Origin: Pseudomonadota bacterium
GTDB taxonomy: Bacteria; Pseudomonadota; Alphaproteobacteria; Rhizobiales; Xanthobacteraceae
Direction of reading: 5' to 3'
Length of the DNA stretch: 6,362 bases
Assembly: GCA_023390955.1 (NCBI GenBank)
Contig: JAEWBW010000697.1
Span: forward strand, 1 to 6,362
Shown: piece by piece, positions 4,623 to 6,362 of the stretch
Layout: every line of letters starts with the position of its first letter
Position numbering within the stretch: position 1 is the stretch's first letter
Notes under the pieces: model-generated
The model's database searches: none
What the model was told of the DNA's origin: nothing
Seen by the model: the letters and a program-made list of their open reading frames with translations, nothing else
Program-made: the position numbers and the translations under genes

Positions 4623-5777
4623 TCACGGCAATTCTACCCGGCGCGCCGTTTCCGCAGCGATACGAAATTTCGGCATCCTGTTGGCAAGAGCGCGTCTGAC
4701 CGGTTCGTCGTAGACCTTCAAGAAGATTGCCGACACCACGATCGTTCCGACCAGAGAAAGGGCCGAAGCCGTCGCTGCGGGGAGGTCAAATTTCGATGCA
4801 ACGGCGAATACGACCAGTCCGACCGGAACGTGCAAGCAATAGACAGGATATGATAGTTGGCCTAGCACCTTTGACAATGCAAGGGTGAAACGGTTTTCGG
4901 TTGTCACGGCGGCGCCGAGAAGCACTAGAGCCGGGCACACCGTCAAAACGCAGACCACCGAATAGAGGCCGCGGAACGGAAAAGGGAAAGCGAGCATGAT
5001 TGTGAGCAACAAGAATAGGACGGCCGGATAACTCAACGGAGCTGGAATGCGCCGCTCGATGCCACCCCGATCGCGTTGCAGGAATTGGTACAAGTAAATG
5101 CCGAGAGCGAAACCGTAGAACACTCGCGGAAAACCTCCGATGAAGTTCATCGTGCCCCAGCCGTGGGTGATCTGAATTCCCAGCGATTTTGTCGCCAGGG
5201 CATCCAACACAGACAGTGCGAGCAACAAGGCGAAACTCATTCCGGCGAATTGCAGAAGCCTCTTTCCGGACAACTTGGCCAAGAGAAAAAAGCCGCAGCT
5301 TGCCACCATCTCGAAGAAGAGAGACCACAAGGGAGGGTTCGGGGTAAAGATCGCGCCGATCGCGGGCGTCGGCGACCCGAAGTCAGTTGTGGAGCATGCA
5401 TTCAACGACGGTAGAAACAGGAGATTGCGAAGACCGTTTGCCACGAGCGCAAGGCTCGAGCAGCCATCTGCCCCTCCGATCGTAAGCAGAACGGTCAATC
5501 CAAAGAGCAGACCGAGCGCGAACATTGGATATAGTCGAATAATCCGTTTGCGAATGTACTCGCCGAACGTCATGCCTGACGCAATGCGCGTCGCGTAAGA
5601 GTGAGCCAGAACGAATCCGCTAAGAATAAAGAACAGATCAACGGCGAGATTGGCGTTCAGCAAAAGGAAGAGATTGCTGTTCGATTTCGAATAATGGTGA
5701 ATGGCGACCATGATCGCGGCTATGCCGCGCATCCCATCAAGAACGAGATAGTGTGCAATCGTCGATGGTTGAAACAT
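4623..5777 (-). CDS. Acyltransferase-3 family membrane O-acyltransferase
   Basis: A 384-residue polytopic inner-membrane protein of the acyltransferase-3 (OafA-like) family, which transfers acetyl or other short acyl groups to exported sugars or lipids such as exopolysaccharide, O-antigen or Nod factor. Family motifs in order: LDGMRGIAAIMVAIHHY at 13-29 with Arg17 and the candidate catalytic His27-His28; AVDLFFILSGFVLAHSY at 45-61; RKRIIRLYP at 76-84; PPLWSLFFE at 148-156; and SYPVYCLHVP near the C-terminus. The whole protein is hydrophobic with about ten helices. The ATG at 5777 is preferred; a TTG at 5786 would add three residues and has no better site, and the ribosome binding site is weak in either case. 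A strong sigma-54 promoter match lies at 5854-5871. GC is much lower than in the left half of the window, suggesting a different history. The substrate is not identifiable from context. Confidence 0.9.
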   Translation of the reverse strand: MFQPSTIAHYLVLDGMRGIAAIMVAIHHYSKSNSNLFLLLNANLAVDLFFILSGFVLAHSYATRIASGMTFGEYIRKRIIRLYPMFALGLLFGLTVLLTIGGADGCSSLALVANGLRNLLFLPSLNACSTTDFGSPTPAIGAIFTPNPPLWSLFFEMVASCGFFLLAKLSGKRLLQFAGMSFALLLALSVLDALATKSLGIQITHGWGTMNFIGGFPRVFYGFALGIYLYQFLQRDRGGIERRIPAPLSYPAVLFLLLTIMLAFPFPFRGLYSVVCVLTVCPALVLLGAAVTTENRFTLALSKVLGQLSYPVYCLHVPVGLVVFAVASKFDLPAATASALSLVGTIVVSAIFLKVYDEPVRRALANRMPKFRIAAETARRVELP

Positions 5778-6264
5778 CTCGGCCAATTTCCGGAAATCAG
5801 ATAATCAAATAGCTTGGGCGTAGTGTTCGATTTCGCCCGGCAATACCGCACATAAGCACTTTGCGTGCCAACCATGTTCCGCCCCAATTCCTTAACGGAA
5901 TTGCGAATTTCAAGTTGACGGTGACAGTGCACTAATTTGCTGCGATCGCAGGCTGCGGCGTCCGCAGCTTGGGTCTGGCGAAATCGCCGTAAATCGGGTC
6001 CGAGCGCCGAGTATTTGAAGACCCGTCCTGCAAGCGATTTGACGTAGCTGAAGGACCAACGGTCGGCCTTGACTGGATTGCTATCTATTTTTCATTCGCC
6101 ACCGTCGCTGTTACCAGCCGATCGGACGGAGAGATGGTCGAGACGAGTTTGCCCGTGTGTTGAATGCAAAATGTGCGTAGTGCGCATTCGCTAGACTGCC
6201 TCCGCACAAATCATCATCAGCCTCAACCTTTGATCATCGTCGCCAAAGTATGTAACGTCGAGAG
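5778..6264. other. Divergent intergenic region, 487 bases
   Basis: The region between two divergent acyltransferase-type genes. It contains the sigma-54 site at 5854-5871 (minus) and several inverted repeats: GCTGCGG/CCGCAGC at 5952-5968, GGCG/CGCC at 5977-5988, CGGGTC/GACCCG at 5995-6025, and GAATGC/GCATTC at 6162-6189. TTGACT at 6069-6074 faces the right-hand gene but has no good -10. Minus-strand frames are open through 5938-6096 without starts and may be decayed coding sequence. No intact gene is supported. Confidence 0.5.
5854..5871 (-). promoter_or_regulatory. Sigma-54 (RpoN) promoter for the acyltransferase
   Basis: On the minus strand the site reads TTGGCACGCAAAGTGCTT. It matches YTGGCACG completely at the -24 element and three of four bases of TTGC plus the following T at -12, with the required GG-N10-GC spacing (GG at 5869-5868, GC at 5857-5856). 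The transcription start would be near 5844, giving a leader of about 66 bases before ATG 5777. Sigma-54 promoters need an enhancer-binding activator; I found no TGT-N10-ACA NifA site just upstream, so the activator is unknown. Confidence 0.6.
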
Positions 6265-6362
6265 ATGATTAAGAAACAGTTTGGCATTTTTCGTGGACCT
6301 TTGATTTCTGATGCAATGGCTCGGGGCAATACGACGGGCTTTGATTATCTTAGGATCGTCCT
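6265..6362 (+). CDS. Acyltransferase-3-like protein, N-terminal fragment
   Basis: The gene begins at ATG 6265 and is cut by the right edge after 32 codons and two bases. The fragment ends ARGNTTGFDYLRIV, which resembles the start of the first helix of acyltransferase-3 proteins (typically NxFDxLRxxA, before a catalytic His beyond this window). An upstream in-frame ATG at 6250 is followed directly by TAA, so the start cannot be earlier unless it uses another codon below that stop. A later ATG at 6316 is possible. The ribosome binding site is weak (GAGAG touching the ATG). Codons are AT-rich (AAA, TTT, ATT, CGT, GAT), like the neighbouring acyltransferase, from which it is transcribed divergently. 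The family call rests on about ten residues and is tentative. Confidence 0.5.
   Translation, partial: MIKKQFGIFRGPLISDAMARGNTTGFDYLRIV

Noticed and set aside
5720..5932. 70-codon minus-strand frame overlapping the start of the acyltransferase
   Set aside because: It overlaps the acyltransferase N-terminus in another frame, starts at GTG without a ribosome binding site, and has no protein-like pattern.
5941..5950. Palindrome TGCGATCGCA resembling a HIP1-type repeat
   Set aside because: HIP1 is a cyanobacterial repeat; a single copy in this genome context is most likely chance.

Overview
The window looks like chromosomal DNA of an alphaproteobacterium, most likely Bradyrhizobium or a close relative in the Nitrobacteraceae. 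Four things point there: high GC with strong codon bias in the left half, a protein carrying the N-terminal signature of alphaproteobacterial Porin_2 porins, a glyoxalase I with a rhizobial-looking C-terminal tail, and a near-ideal EcfG (general stress sigma factor) promoter. The assignment rests on family recognition, not a database search.

Left part (1-2185). On the minus strand an 84-residue PilZ-domain protein is followed by an FkbM-type SAM methyltransferase. A complete tRNA-Glu (anticodon TTC, encoded CCA) lies on the plus strand at 1541-1615. Only 24 bases after it begins an 81-residue exported protein that is essentially a signal peptide plus the first strands of a Porin_2 porin, followed at once by a 57-residue two-helix membrane protein. 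A possible repeated intergenic element follows at 2067-2100.

Middle part (2186-3613, all minus strand). Reading along the minus strand: glyoxalase I (gloA, metal ligands visible), then a 26-residue membrane peptide with its own EcfG-type promoter, strong ribosome binding site and intrinsic terminator, then a glutathione S-transferase. Glyoxalase and GST both use glutathione, and the stress promoter suggests a local stress and detoxification theme. The terminator separates the GST from the genes before it.

Right part (3614-6362). Base composition drops clearly (one GST line is 46/60 GC, one acyltransferase line 27/60), which suggests transferred or less ameliorated DNA. It encodes two small exported cysteine-containing proteins with lysine-rich tails (plus strand), a complete acyltransferase-3 family membrane enzyme (minus strand) behind a strong sigma-54 promoter match, a gene-poor divergent region of about 490 bases, and the first 32 codons of what looks like a second acyltransferase-3 protein running off the right edge. 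Two O-acyltransferases facing apart suggest modification of a surface polysaccharide or lipid.

No CRISPR array, insertion sequence, integrase or replication origin was seen. The most novel point is the compact stress-type unit around the 26-residue peptide (3010-3148). Next are the sigma-54 site at 5854-5871 and the stand-alone porin N-terminal protein placed directly behind a tRNA.
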